Position numbers and translations under genes: made by a program
DNA from: Immersiella caudata
Lineage: Eukaryota; Ascomycota; Sordariomycetes; Sordariales; Lasiosphaeriaceae
Direction: 5' to 3'
DNA length: 64,000 bases
Assembly: GCA_030512335.1 (NCBI GenBank)
Contig: JAULSU010000002.1
Location: 2,914,001 to 2,978,000, forward strand
Notes under the pieces: model-generated
The model's input: only the letters and a program-made list of their open reading frames with translations
Database searches by the model: none
What the model was told of the DNA's origin: nothing
Shown: piece by piece, positions 1 to 10,407 of the stretch
Numbering within the stretch: position 1 is the first letter of the stretch
Layout of the letters: every line of letters starts with the position of its first letter

Positions 1-749
1 CAGCTACGCAGCCATGCTGCAATCTACGACATACACTCAGTACATGAGATAACGGTTCTTCGGCGTTTCCTTGGTACTCTTTTCGGCTGCGCAGCTGTGT
101 TTTCATCTTGCGCTGGCTCCTCGCCCTTGGCGGCCTCAGACATTGGGTTGTCATCTGAACTCGGGGACGAAGACATGCTGCTTGTTAAGCAACACAAACT
201 GTCGCGAAAGCGTCGCGCCTAGGATGAGACAAAGTAATGAGCTCCTAGATTGGCGATAAAGATATCCTGAGACTGTAGAGGCCAAAGATCGCAAACAATA
301 GTGCCAATTGGGTGGGTTTGGTGCGCAATCGTGTTCGAGAAACGGGAAATAGGACCTGGCGATGTCTTGTGGAAGTGGGGGAGTGACATGCGAGTGAGCA
401 CGCCAGACTTAGTTCCCCACGTTGCCAAGCATGGATTGTCCCAAATGCGGACCGGACTGGATGCTACCTCCGTTAACCCCGGGGGGCCCTCCGACCCGTC
501 AGCTGCTTTGCGCCCTACGAAATAGGGGTTGGGGCTGCAGTTCAATTCAAAACAACCGCAGTGCGCCGCGCTCTTCTTGCAAGCCCACCGTTGGCCAAAG
601 TAATTGCATAGCAGACAGATGCCATAATCTAACTATTGTGGCCGAAACGCCGCCCGACCCGCTCCAGATACCTAACCTGCAACCACCCGTCTGATTCCTG
701 CTTTTAGGTTCAACCGTTCCTCTCCAGCATGCCGTTCCCCACACACCCT
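1..749. other. Intergenic, left edge
   Basis: No reading frame here resembles a known protein, and the short open frames on both strands overlap each other without splice logic. The right part presumably holds the 3' UTR of the OMP decarboxylase gene, which stops at 750-752. I see no RNA gene or repeat. Confidence 0.5.
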
Positions 750-1880
750 TTATTCCAACCCCACCCGAGAAAGGTACGCCTTCCACGCCTTCTTCCTATA
801 CCGTTCTGCCTCAGAGGGAGGGTCATCCGCGCAAATGATACCCCGCCCCACGATGATAATATCGGTACCTTTGATGTTGATGAGCTTTGCTGGAGTGTTG
901 TACTGCTGCCCAAGACCATCGCCCTTGATGTGGCCGTTCTCCTCCTCACCCTCTGGCGGCAACTTGCAGCCTGGCGTGATGTGAATGAAGTTGTCATCCG
1001 GCGCCGTGTTGAGACTCTCCTGCGCGACATATCCCATGACGAAGTTCTTGTGCTCCCGGGCCGCCTCCACGCAAGCTTGAGTGTACTCCCTGGTCATGAG
1101 GCAGCCCTTGGACGACATTTGCGCGAGAAGCAACAGGCCACGGTCGGTGGGAGGCTCTTCGATCCCTGGGAAAACAGACTCGTCACCCTCTGAGATGCTT
1201 TTGGGCAGCCTGGGTGAGCCCGCGGGCTCAAAAGACTGTGTAACAGTGGTGATGGATACAATGCTTCCTTTCCTTGCGTCGGCGCCTCTGTCGTTGCTGC
1301 CATACCCGCCGAGCTGTTCCCTCGGATCCAGGCGGCCATTCTCGTCGCCATTCTCCAGCCCGTCATCGAAGTGGTCTGAAACCGGGGTGCCTACTGTGAC
1401 AGACGTCTTGACCTCGTAGTTGATGCGCTCCTTCCACTTTGCTGCTGCTTCGGCCATGGCCCATACCATGTCCTTGCCTGCGTCGATGTTGGCATTGGTG
1501 ATGTGAGCCCAGTCTATTATGCGCGCCGTGCCGGCAGTGTACTGCATTTGCACCGTCTTGCCGATGTCGACAAATTTCCTGTCCTCGAATATCAAGAAGC
1601 CGTGCTTTCTGGCGAGCGCCGCCAATTTAGCGCCTGTGCCAGTGACTGGGTTGTAGTCCCATCCGGATATCAAATCGTAGTGTGTCTTCAGCACGACAAT
1701 AGATGGCCCAGCCTTATCCGCGAGAGTCACTAGCTCCCGCGCAGTGTGGACGTCCGCGCTTAAGCAGAGGTTCGAGGACTTGAGCACCATCAGCCGGTAA
1801 AGATACTCGGTAAGCGGATGGTCGGCCTGCTTCGCACGCTCGCCGAACGGCGTCGTTAAGGTAGGGTGTTTCTGTGACAT
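750..1880 (-). CDS. pyr-4: Orotidine 5'-phosphate decarboxylase (OMPDC)
   Basis: Decarboxylates OMP to UMP, the last step of de novo pyrimidine synthesis in the cytosol. Uninterrupted 376-residue ORF from ATG at 1880 to stop at 750. The OMPDC active-site array is present: Lys65 in IVVLKTHYD, then Asp100, Lys102 and Asp105 in [11 protein letters not shown]. The C-terminal phosphate-binding loop IIVGRGI is intact. About 95 residues (roughly 165-260, rich in Gly, Asp and Ser) separate [13 protein letters not shown] from [12 protein letters not shown]. Such an insertion is typical of filamentous ascomycete pyr-4/pyrG proteins and absent from yeast Ura3. No intron is needed. Transcribed away from the PI synthase gene across a 2.3-kb gap. 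Orthologous to N. crassa pyr-4, A. nidulans pyrG and yeast URA3. Confidence 0.98.
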   Translation of the reverse strand: MSQKHPTLTTPFGERAKQADHPLTEYLYRLMVLKSSNLCLSADVHTARELVTLADKAGPSIVVLKTHYDLISGWDYNPVTGTGAKLAALARKHGFLIFEDRKFVDIGKTVQMQYTAGTARIIDWAHITNANIDAGKDMVWAMAEAAAKWKERINYEVKTSVTVGTPVSDHFDDGLENGDENGRLDPREQLGGYGSNDRGADARKGSIVSITTVTQSFEPAGSPRLPKSISEGDESVFPGIEEPPTDRGLLLLAQMSSKGCLMTREYTQACVEAAREHKNFVMGYVAQESLNTAPDDNFIHITPGCKLPPEGEEENGHIKGDGLGQQYNTPAKLINIKGTDIIIVGRGIICADDPPSEAERYRKKAWKAYLSRVGLE

Positions 1881-4169
1881 CTCGTTCGGGCCGGAAAGGA
1901 AGCGTATGTTCGTAGGTGTTGCGAGATTGATTTGAGGTGGGGACGCGGGGCAAGACCAAGGCCGCCGCGCAAAGAGGGAACGAAAAGGTTGCGGTCAAGA
2001 GGTGCGCCAAGTGCTTGCACTCTGTGCTCTGGCTCGAGGACTCGGGGAGATGAGAATTCCCAAAGCGAAGAGTAGGAATGGGTCCGCGGGGTCTCTTATA
2101 ACGACGAGTCAGGGTCTTGTAACGGGTGGTAGATGCAAACCAGATTGACGGGCCGAGTTGAAACGGGCACAAAATTCAGACGGAAAGCGGGAAGGCAGAG
2201 ACAGCTGGCACACAAGGTGGTCTTGGCGGCGAATCAGGTCGGACGGACAGCTGAGCAATGCAATGCGCGCTCAGGGTGCAGAGTGCGCAGCAGGTGTGGT
2301 GGGTGTGTGTGTGTGTGCGACGGGAGCCGAGTGCGCGAAAGGGGTAGTGACCTGAAGCAACTGACGACGCGTGGCAGTCAACTTCGATTCGAGACCTCCA
2401 ATCCCCGGCAGTCGGTCGGCGCACCGACATTTTGGGGCTGGAAGACCCTTGTCGGGCAAGCAAACCGGCTGGCTCGAGACCCTGCCCCTCATTCAGTCGC
2501 ACGGACGGACTACATGCGGTTCATTGATGGTGAATTCTCCTCATGCCTGGGTGGTCGGTCAGCTTGACAGCCTAGGTACCATTGTCCCAGAGAAACCTGC
2601 TGAGAAATTCGTGCCAATATCGAGTTTTTAATAGTTCTACGCGCCTACACACGGAGCAAGAGATTTCGACCAAATAGTTTGCAAGCCACGGCGGGGCTGT
2701 TCCCGCGGGCGCAGGAGGCGCCTCACAGGGCAAGAGATGATTGCCTGTGTGGGAGGAGGGGAAAATTCCGTTCGCTTGTCCTGGCAAGCATCACTGCTCA
2801 CCTATCACCCTGCCGAGGACTGCTGCTCTTGATGGAAGTTCCCGTCCCCGTCCGATACACCACCTAGTCGACCTGGCTGAGACAAGTTGGGGGCGCAATG
2901 GAAGCTAACTCGCTCGGCCAACCCGAGAGGACGTTCTATATAGCTAGATCCAATGCTCGGGCTACCCTCAAGTCGACGTGTTCCTCCATGGGTCATGATC
3001 GGAGGATTTCTCGCCATCTTCAACATCTCGGGGCAACGGGCGTCGAAGATGGCTGCCAGAGGCCCGAAGGGAAATTGGGGAGCCCGATTCAGGACCAGGT
3101 TGCGGCACTCAAAGTCGATGAAGGCCGTGCGAGTGCTCTTTTCGGCAACCCACATCGTCCACCTCAGTCCATCCCGCGGCGGGAGATAAAATCGGCATGC
3201 AGTGAACAAGAGGTCACATCTTGCGTCCCAGTCTATCATTTTGTCTGCCTGGGTGTCGTATTGCGGTGAATTGATATCGGGCAGCAGAATTCCAAAGATA
3301 AAGCTGCTGGAAATGGAAGATGGGTAGCTGAAGAACACGCGTCATTGGGGAGCAGCATTTGAGAAGCAAGTTGACGTTGAGCCTGATCTGCGATCGTTGC
3401 TCAAGATGGCACTGACAACAAGCCGGCCCGGGCTCCTCTTACCCCTCCATTCCGAACCGGGAATGTGCCTTACCAAAAAGTTGCTGGGTTCGCTACCAAG
3501 CCGGGTCTATCGGAAGCGAGAGGCCGGGTGACGATGTCTGAGGGGACAAAATACAAGCGTTGTGGAATATGCCGAGATCGTACACTACGAGGGGGACATT
3601 GGGCAATCCGTCCAGGATCCGGTCAGTCGAGCACCAGGGTGGATGTGCAGGAATGGTCTCAGGTGCCCCTGTGTGTGTTGTAACCTACCGGTGTGTCGCC
3701 AGAGAGAGCCCACACGCGCCATCGAGTTCTTATCGAGCCCTCCTGCCGGGTTTATCGCTTATCGGACGGTGCACTTTGATTGCGCCGGGGGTGGTTTCCC
3801 AAGATAACCCTGCTTGCCATTGCGTCGAGACGCGTTACCAATTATCAATTGCATCTGGACGATTCAATTCTCCTCCAACACCTCCCTCAAGCCTTTGATG
3901 CTTCCCTGCCGTCGCATCAGTGCCCGTTTCATTCCTTCAGTGTCGGTGACCTGAACACGGGCAACGCCGCCCTCTTTCCCACGAATCCCGAAGCACGAAC
4001 GCAGATCGAAGTTGCCTATTTTTTTTTCCTTCGCCGGGACGCTCGGGATCCCTCCGCAACAGCGGCCGCCATTTTCGGAGCAGAGGATTCCCAGCCCACG
4101 ACACCCTCGGAATCCCCTTGCCCGGCACGGACCGGGCCTGCAGATGATCGGCACCAGGAGCTCGCCATA
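1881..4169. other. Divergent intergenic region, OMPDC / PI synthase
   Basis: About 2.3 kb between the two divergent start codons. It carries a short TG tract near 2303-2318 and pyrimidine-rich sequence before 4170. Open frames here (for example 133-177 codons on both strands at 2133-3338) match no family I recognise. The frame of PI synthase stays open upstream to about 3780 but contains no ATG before 4170, so this part is read as 5' UTR. Confidence 0.5.
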
Positions 4170-5244
4170 ATGTCGGGAGCAAGAACCAGGAGACAGGCTG
4201 CTGCAGAGCTGAAAGCTCAGGAGGGACAGTCGGCAACCCACGATGGAAACGGTAAAGCAACGCAGGTGGCGCCAGCCATTGCGGCGCAAACTGAGCGATC
4301 CGAGAACGTTTTCCTCTTCTGGCCAAACATCATCGGATACTGGCGAATTGTCCTCGCCGTTGCCAGCCTGTACTACATGAACCTACACCCACGAACATGC
4401 AGCCTGCTCTACAGCGTGAGCTGTCTCCTCGATGCGCTTGATGGATATGCCGCCCGTTATCTCGACCAGTCGACCCGTTTCGGAGCTGTCTTGGACATGG
4501 TGACGGATCGATGCACGACCGCTTGCTTATTGGTGGGTGCCGAAGTGACAACTGGCCAAACCAAAGCTAATTGTGGTTAGGTCTTCCTATCGTCTAGCTT
4601 CCCCCGCTGGGCCATCCTTTTCCAGGGCTTGATAAGTCTAGATTTTGCGTCGCATTACATGTGAGTGGAAATCCTCTAGCCGTTGGATATACGGTACCTC
4701 TGACACCTTTCGAAAGCCACATGTTTGCGACCCTCGCCATGGGTGGATCCGACACAAGCCACAAGAATGTGGATGCGTCGAGGAGCAAGATCCTCAATCT
4801 GTACTATACGAACAGGGTTTGCCGCCCCTTCGCTGGTTTGAGCGGTGTTTGGTGCTAACACCTACTTAGACTGTCCTGTTTGTGTGCTGTGCCTTGAATG
4901 AGGTCTTCTTCATTGCTCTTTATCTGCTCAGCTTTTCGTCACCCACCTTGAGCCCGAACCTTCTGAAAGGTGTTCCGAAGCATGCCGCCGAGGCCATCCA
5001 CCAGGGCGCACAGGTCAACTCGTCGTTGCTGAGCCACCTCTTTACCAATCCCTATAGCGCTGGTGCGCTCGAACTGGCCCGGGCTAACAAGATGGACAGT
5101 TTCTGGCCGTGGGTGATTGCTGGTGTCAGCTTCCCTGTCATGGCTCTGAAGCAGATTATCAACGTTATCCAGCTGGTCAAGGCCAGCCGGTGGCTGGCCG
5201 AGGGTGACGTGCAGGCAAGGAGGGAGAGAAAGAAGAAGCTGTGA
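4170..5244 (+). CDS. pis1: CDP-diacylglycerol-inositol 3-phosphatidyltransferase (PI synthase)
   Basis: Makes phosphatidylinositol from CDP-diacylglycerol and myo-inositol in the ER membrane. Four exons: 4170-4532, 4581-4660, 4717-4816, 4870-5244, giving 305 residues. All introns (48, 56, 53 nt) are GT-AG, and joining them restores the family sequence SHYIHMFATLAMGG..SHKNV..YYTNRTVLFVCC. The CDP-alcohol phosphatidyltransferase signature is complete: Asp88, Asp91-Gly92, Ala95-Arg96, Gly105, Asp109, Asp113 with exact family spacing. Several hydrophobic segments follow, and the tail is basic (ARRERKKKL). The start at 4170 is the first ATG of an open frame that extends upstream without ATG. The roughly 45-residue N-terminal extension compared with yeast Pis1 is hydrophilic. 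Confidence 0.96.
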
Positions 5245-5858
5245 AAGGCAACTTTTCGTTTAGTGGGCTGTTGCCTATAGTGTTGTCGTTGATCCTGCAT
5301 AACAGAGGATTGCTCGTGTTTCTGTCTGTCAAAACTAACCTTTCGGAGCTGTTTGACTCTTATCACTCGCTAATTTCCTGTTCCCGGCGAGTTTACTGTA
5401 CATAATATTTACTCGGTGGTGGCATAGAATGGGCTGTTGGGGGTGTGTTTGGTTTGCATGGATGGGACCTATCGTTGGGTTGGTGGAGTTCAAGGGGTGG
5501 GACTCTGTCAAGCGGTTCGACCGGTTGTTTGGTCTAATAGATTCATAGTCGGTAGACCTAGTCGTGGCATTGAGGCGTATCAAGACAATTGTTTCCCTTG
5601 GGTTTCTTTGGAAGTGGATGTGTCGTCCTGTTGGGGGTTCAAAGCGGGTCGTTCGAGGTCATCAAAGGGGGGATCTGATGAGTCCGGGGGTCGGCCGCTC
5701 GCGGGCCCGTGAAGAAATCACACATTTTGCCCACTCGTATTTCAGAACCAGTCCGTAGGGACCGAATGACAGTGTCCCTCTGGATTAGGATCTGGGCTGG
5801 GAGCAGAATCGCTTGAGGATTCACTTGCAACCTGGTGCCGATGAGGGGTAGCTGCTGA

Positions 5859-5870
5859 CCCTAACCCTAA
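5859..5870. promoter_or_regulatory. Telobox-like motif (CCCTAA x2)
   Basis: Two perfect tandem copies of the telomeric unit CCCTAA, followed by a degenerate third (TTCTAA). Short interstitial telomere motifs in promoters can bind Myb-type telobox proteins in fungi and plants. Binding here is inference. It lies about 920 bp upstream of the CCCH-gene ATG. Confidence 0.4.
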
Positions 5871-6601
5871 TTCTAAATTCCGTCATCTTGGAGTGCGGGC
5901 GACTGGGAAACAGTGTCTGATGAGCAGGGCAGAACCACGGAAAGCCTGTTGTGACTGGAGGGACGGGAAGTAGGCTGCATTTGCGCTAAAGCAAGCTCTT
6001 GAAGGCATAGTCGAGGCGCAAGCTGATTGGCTGTCTAGCTCTACTTGGGCAGGTGAAAGCGGGGACCAACGCTCACACTGTGCAACGGAGCGACTGGCGT
6101 TCCGCGACCCTACACGCCGTCTCGTCGGCGCGGGAGCTCTAGCTATTTCCACTCCCAAATCATCATTCACGATTCCGATAGAGGACGCGAGAAAGTCTCG
6201 GGCTGTCGCACAAATTAGGACTCTCAAAATTTCTCCCTGTATTACTTACGTCCGCCACAGAACCGAGCGTCTGCTTCCCGATCGCACCATTGAAACCCCA
6301 AGACCGACCCGAAAGCCTCGATCAAGTCGAAGCTTCAGCAGCCGCGCGGTTGCGCAGCATTTCGGTCGGGGCGCTCTTGGGCTGTGGTAGAACTACAATC
6401 CGCTCCGGGCCATCTTGGCTCATTGGTCCGATCTATATTGGATACCTTCCCGGTCTTGGGAACCGTCAACGGGGATCAGCTTTCCACTTGGTTGTCTCAG
6501 CATCCCGCATCCAGGCTTCTGGTATCCTCGATCCCGGCTCCTGGCTGCCCACAATCAACTTGCTTCTCGAGCGCTGCGTTTCTGATATATTTAAGAACAG
6601 C

Positions 6602-6610
6602 TATATAAAA
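6602..6610 (+). promoter_or_regulatory. TATA box of the NYN/CCCH gene
   Basis: TATATAAAA, a full-consensus TATA box 180 bp upstream of the ATG at 6790. It is the strongest such match near any gene start that I noticed in this window. Confidence 0.5.
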
Positions 6611-6789
6611 AGGGACCGGAATGCGATTGGGGAATGCGACGAGACATTGAAGTTAGCAGCAAGCATCCTCTCTCCACCGTCACCATTTAAGTTGCCGGCA
6701 AGGTGGAGCGACCAAGCCAACGGCTGTCGGACGAACTCTGGGGGAAACGAGCGCTGCACAACCAAGACGACTGCGACAAGCCGGCAATC

Positions 6790-8628
6790 ATGGCTATGGG
6801 GGGGATTCTGGACTTTGTCCAGCGCTTTCGGGCGCTGCAAATGCAGACACATTCGCGCGACGACTTGATTCAGGTGCACCCTCCCCGAAGCTGCGCAGAT
6901 CGACGTGTTCTAATGCCTCCCTCTCTCTGCAGGACCTCTTGGTGTATGCCGAAGGTGTCGAGTCCAAGCTCCGCACAGAGAACCAGAACTTGATCAGCCA
7001 GTTGCGCGATGCCGAGCTGGACCTCACCGACGCTACGAAATCGAGACGCGAGCTCCAACAGCAGTTACAGCTTTCAGAAAACCAAAGCAACATATTATTA
7101 CAAGAAAATACACACTTGAAGGTCAGAGCCTCCGGACCTGGCGCCCCAGACAGCCGTTGAATGCTTTTTTTGCTGTAGAATCACAACCCATACGTTCTGG
7201 TCCTGATCGACGGAGATGGCCTGCTCGTAAGAAGCCCCTTTCCACCTCTCGCTAGCATGACAATGCTCACCGCGCGGTAACGTGCCTTAGTTCTCCGAAA
7301 ATTATATCAGACAGGGCGTTGAAGGTGGCAAACGAGCTGCCTATGCTTTGCGCTCCGCCATTCTTCAACAATGCGGCGAGCATGCTTCTGGAATTGAGGT
7401 GATTGCTAAGGTCTATGCCAATCTCGCCGGCCTCGCTAAAGCCATGCGGCGCGACGGCAGCCTTGATAACGAAATGGACCTCAAGGATTTTTCGTTAGGC
7501 TTTTCTCAGGGTAAAGCGACTTTTGACTTTGTCGACGTTGGCCATGGGAAAGAGCGAGCCGACAACAAGATTAAAGGTGCGCGACCCAGCGTACGCAATG
7601 TTGCAAGTACTAACTGCATAGATAGAAACAGCCAGGTGGCATCTCAGAAATTATAACTGCAAACAGGTTCTTCTCGTTAGTAGCCTCGGTTTCCTCTCCT
7701 TGGGGCTTGGCTGACACATGCCGCAGGGCATATCTCATGACGCCGGCTATGCCCCCTTTTTGGACGAGCTATTCCAGGACAGTCTGACCAAGAACATCGT
7801 CACCGTCATCGAGGGGTGTCCTACCGTCCGTGAACTGGTTGCAACCGATGTCAGGATCATGGTTCTGGATGACACGCTGTTCCGTTCTGACAAGCTCGTG
7901 GACCGAACTCCTCAAATGGTTATCGCGCCGCCAACGACGGCCAATGCGGGAATAATTGGCATGACAAGTGTTGTTACGTCTGCTATCACCAGTACTGCAG
8001 CGGCTGTGGCTGCGATGACGGCGACGACCAATGGAGGCAACCTCCCAACGTCCCCTACGACGTCGTCCAACTCAACGCCAGCACCCGCTCCCGCGGCTAC
8101 CTATGCGCGTGCGATCAGCAGTGCTAGCCCCCCACCACAAATCACTCTGCCGCTGCAGCCACGGCCGACAGCGACGCCGGCTCGGCCTGCACCAGCAAAA
8201 CCTGCGCCTTGGAGCCCAGGGCCACGGGGCTTAGACCCGCCGCTCCAAGTCTCACAATCCGCATTGGACAGCATCAAGAAACGGAAAGACAGCAACAAGC
8301 TTTGCAACAATCATTATTTGAGAGGGCCCTGCTCCAAAGGCGACTCGTGCTGTTTTGAGCACAAGTACAAACCCACCAAAGACGAGATCAACGCCATTGC
8401 GTTTTTGACCCGTCTCAACCCCTGTGAAAACGGCCAAGATTGCGGAGTAGAAAATTGCATATATGGCCATCATGTAAGTGGCTCCCACTCATGTCGAAAT
8501 CGCCGCTAATCTCGATCTCGGCCCAGTGTCCAAGTGTGAATCGGGACGGCATCTGCACGCACCCATTTTGCAAATTCCAGATCGATGACCACCCGCCCGG
8601 GACGAAATTCAGGGGCAAGGCCCACTAA
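6790..8628 (+). CDS. Coiled-coil, NYN/PIN-like nuclease domain and tandem CCCH zinc-finger protein
   Basis: Seven exons: 6790-6873, 6933-7121, 7179-7226, 7291-7576, 7626-7675, 7727-8473, 8527-8628, giving 501 residues. All introns (49-64 nt) are GT-AG and restore frame. Residues 30-91 form a charged coiled coil. Residues 95-260 resemble an NYN/PIN fold: YVLVLIDGDG (Asp102, Asp104), then RADNKIKE (Asp198), then LLGISHDAGYAPFL (Asp224). This matches the spacing and context of the NYN metal-binding acidic residues. A Ala/Thr/Pro-rich linker (about 290-395) leads to two zinc fingers: Cys412-x8-Cys421-x5-Cys427-x3-His431 and Cys452-x5-Cys458-x4-Cys463-x3-His467, followed by further cysteines at 469, 478 and 483. 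CCCH fingers bind RNA; the nuclease role is inferred. A family of fungal CCCH proteins of this layout exists, but I know no characterised function. Confidence 0.9.
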
Positions 8629-9343
8629 CCTCGGAAATACAGAGGTGCCGTGTGGAGTTTCGTTTGTCTACTTTGACTCAACTCGCTCGATTTCGACCAT
8701 CTCCTGAACTGAGACAGCCAGCGAACACAGCGACGGGGAACCAGACCGCTTTCGACGAAACTGAAGATACTAAATATCGGGAAGCAAAATGTGAAGAGAG
8801 GATGCTTTATGGTGAAAATTGTGGTGTTGCTAGGGTGGGTTGTTACACGGGTTGTGCTGTGGGGAAATACGGCCGTCCTCTGGCGATTGATAGACGCTGT
8901 TCAAGGAGATGTGTCAAAACACACCGAAAATTCCGAACAGTTGGGAAACACTCGTCACGAGAGCGGAACTTTAGGAGCGTTCCGTGGTTGTTTCTCTTAT
9001 TGCGAATTTATTACGAAATTGTAATAGCCAAATTGATTCCCATACGAGGCCAGATGCCCAGAAGCCATTTCCCACCTTTCCCCAGAGTCAACATGAAGAC
9101 GTTGACCCCAACCCTTGCCTGGGGCGATGCTATGCATCAAGCCACCCCACTTTAACCGTCGAACCCCAATTGACCCCACTAGTAACATCCAAGTCCCCCA
9201 CATTTTCATCCAGCTCAACCACATCTCTTGTGAGAGCCTCAACTCCCCCACATTTCATCCAGCTCAACCACATCTCTTGTGAGAGCCTCAACTCCCCCGC
9301 AAGACACCCCCCAAATCACATCCAACCAAACGAACCAGCCGCA
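8629..9343. other. Intergenic region upstream of SEC65
   Basis: Contains the 3' UTR of the CCCH gene and the leader of SEC65. The SEC65 frame remains open upstream to 8984, but the first plausible ATG in good position for an SRP19 protein is 9344. A 50-bp tandem duplication lies at 9194-9292. Confidence 0.5.
9194..9292. repeat. 50-bp tandem duplication in the SEC65 leader
   Basis: Two adjacent copies, 9194-9243 (50 nt) and 9244-9292 (49 nt), starting TCCCCCACATTT and ending GAGAGCCTCAAC. They differ only by one T in a T run. The near identity points to a recent duplication. It ends 51 nt before the SEC65 start codon, so it is probably in the 5' UTR or core promoter. Confidence 0.9.
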
Positions 9344-10186
9344 ATGCCTTCCCACCCACGAGTAGAAGAAGTCTCCGACAGCGATGTCGACATGTCAGAC
9401 CCCTCCGAGGATGACATCGACGACTTCGCCGACACCGACATCCTCCGCCGCGTCGCCGACACCAAGAAACACGCCGCCCCTGCACAACAGCAGCAACAAG
9501 CGGCACCACCAACGCAGCCCCGCCAACAACCACAGCAACCACCCAACTACCCACACATGCAAACGACCAACGACGACTCGGCCTACCGCGCCTACCAATG
9601 CCTTTACCCTGTCTACTTTGACGCAATCCGCACCCGCGCCGAAGGCCGCCGCGTCGCTTCCAACCTCGCAGTCCGCAGCCCCCTCGCCACGGAAATCGTT
9701 GCCGCCTGCGCATCTCTGCGTCTCCCCGCGGTATTCGAAGCAGGCAAGCTACACCCCAAGGACTGGGCTAACCCCGGGCGGGTACGGGTGAACCTGAAGG
9801 AGCCGCATGTGGCAGGGCGGATCAAGAATAAGCATCACTTGTATTTGTTGGTTGCGAAGCACTTGCGGGAGCACCCGGTAACGGAGGATGGGCCGGCGTT
9901 GAGGATGGTTGTGCGGGGGGCACCGCCGCCGCCGCAGGTGGAGGAGGGGAAGCCGTGGCCGCGGCCTGCGGTGCCGAGGGGGTGGAAAATTGGGGAGTTG
10001 TTGCCGTATTACAGTCCAGCGATGACGGGGGGGGGTGTGAGTGAGAACTTCTTGAAAGATATGATGAAAGAGATGCAGGGCGGAGGGGATATGGCGAGCA
10101 TGCTTGCGGCTGCGGCGGGCGGAGGCGGTCAGAGTGGCTCGGGGTCTGGCGGGGGCAAGAAGGACAAGAAAGGGAAGGGCAAGTGA
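9344..10186 (+). CDS. sec65: Signal recognition particle 19 kDa subunit (SRP19/Sec65)
   Basis: Binds SRP RNA and lets Srp54 join the particle that targets secretory proteins to the ER. Single exon of 280 residues. Residues 1-85 are acidic, then Gln/Pro-rich. The SRP19 fold begins at Tyr88 with YPVYFDAIRTRAEGRR and the ATEI helix, and continues through WANPGRVRVNLKE to KHHLYLLVAKHL. These segments match the conserved SRP19 core. After a Pro-rich loop (APPPPQVEEGKPWPRP) the conserved WKIGELLPYYSPAMTGGGVSENFLKDMMKEM segment follows in two parts, ending in a Gly-rich, Lys-rich tail typical of SRP19. The start at 9344 precedes the whole domain. Convergent with dynactin p150, with 221 bp between stops. 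Confidence 0.93.
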   Translation: MPSHPRVEEVSDSDVDMSDPSEDDIDDFADTDILRRVADTKKHAAPAQQQQQAAPPTQPRQQPQQPPNYPHMQTTNDDSAYRAYQCLYPVYFDAIRTRAEGRRVASNLAVRSPLATEIVAACASLRLPAVFEAGKLHPKDWANPGRVRVNLKEPHVAGRIKNKHHLYLLVAKHLREHPVTEDGPALRMVVRGAPPPPQVEEGKPWPRPAVPRGWKIGELLPYYSPAMTGGGVSENFLKDMMKEMQGGGDMASMLAAAAGGGGQSGSGSGGGKKDKKGKGK

Positions 10187-10407
10187 GAGCCTTGGGATGT
10201 TTTGAGTGAAGCAGGGGTGGAAAACTGTCGGCGTCGTTTGCATCATATCGGCATGACATGATACCAGATACAACAGCATCAGGAACGGGGGCAGGCGGGG
10301 TGCTGATGAATGAACAAAAAGACATAACGCTTCGCATTGACATGTTGCATCTCTAAAGGGGGTATATCCTAATGGTTAGTACTGCTACAAAATCGAGTGC
10401 TCCGCTT

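Larger units (their letters stand above)
5245..6789. other. Intergenic region upstream of the NYN/CCCH gene
   Basis: Holds the 3' UTR of PI synthase and the promoter of the next gene. Two notable motifs are annotated separately: two telomere-type repeats at 5859-5870 and a TATA box at 6602-6610. An open frame of 192 codons at 6290-6868 overlaps the TATA box and the first exon of the next gene and matches nothing known, so it is not called. Confidence 0.5.

Noticed and set aside
2805..3338. 177-codon minus-strand ORF in the OMPDC/PI synthase gap
   Set aside because: No family resemblance and no intron logic; kept as intergenic.
3780..4169. N-terminal extension of PI synthase in the same frame
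   Set aside because: The frame is open but has no ATG before 4170, and the extra sequence is unlike the family.
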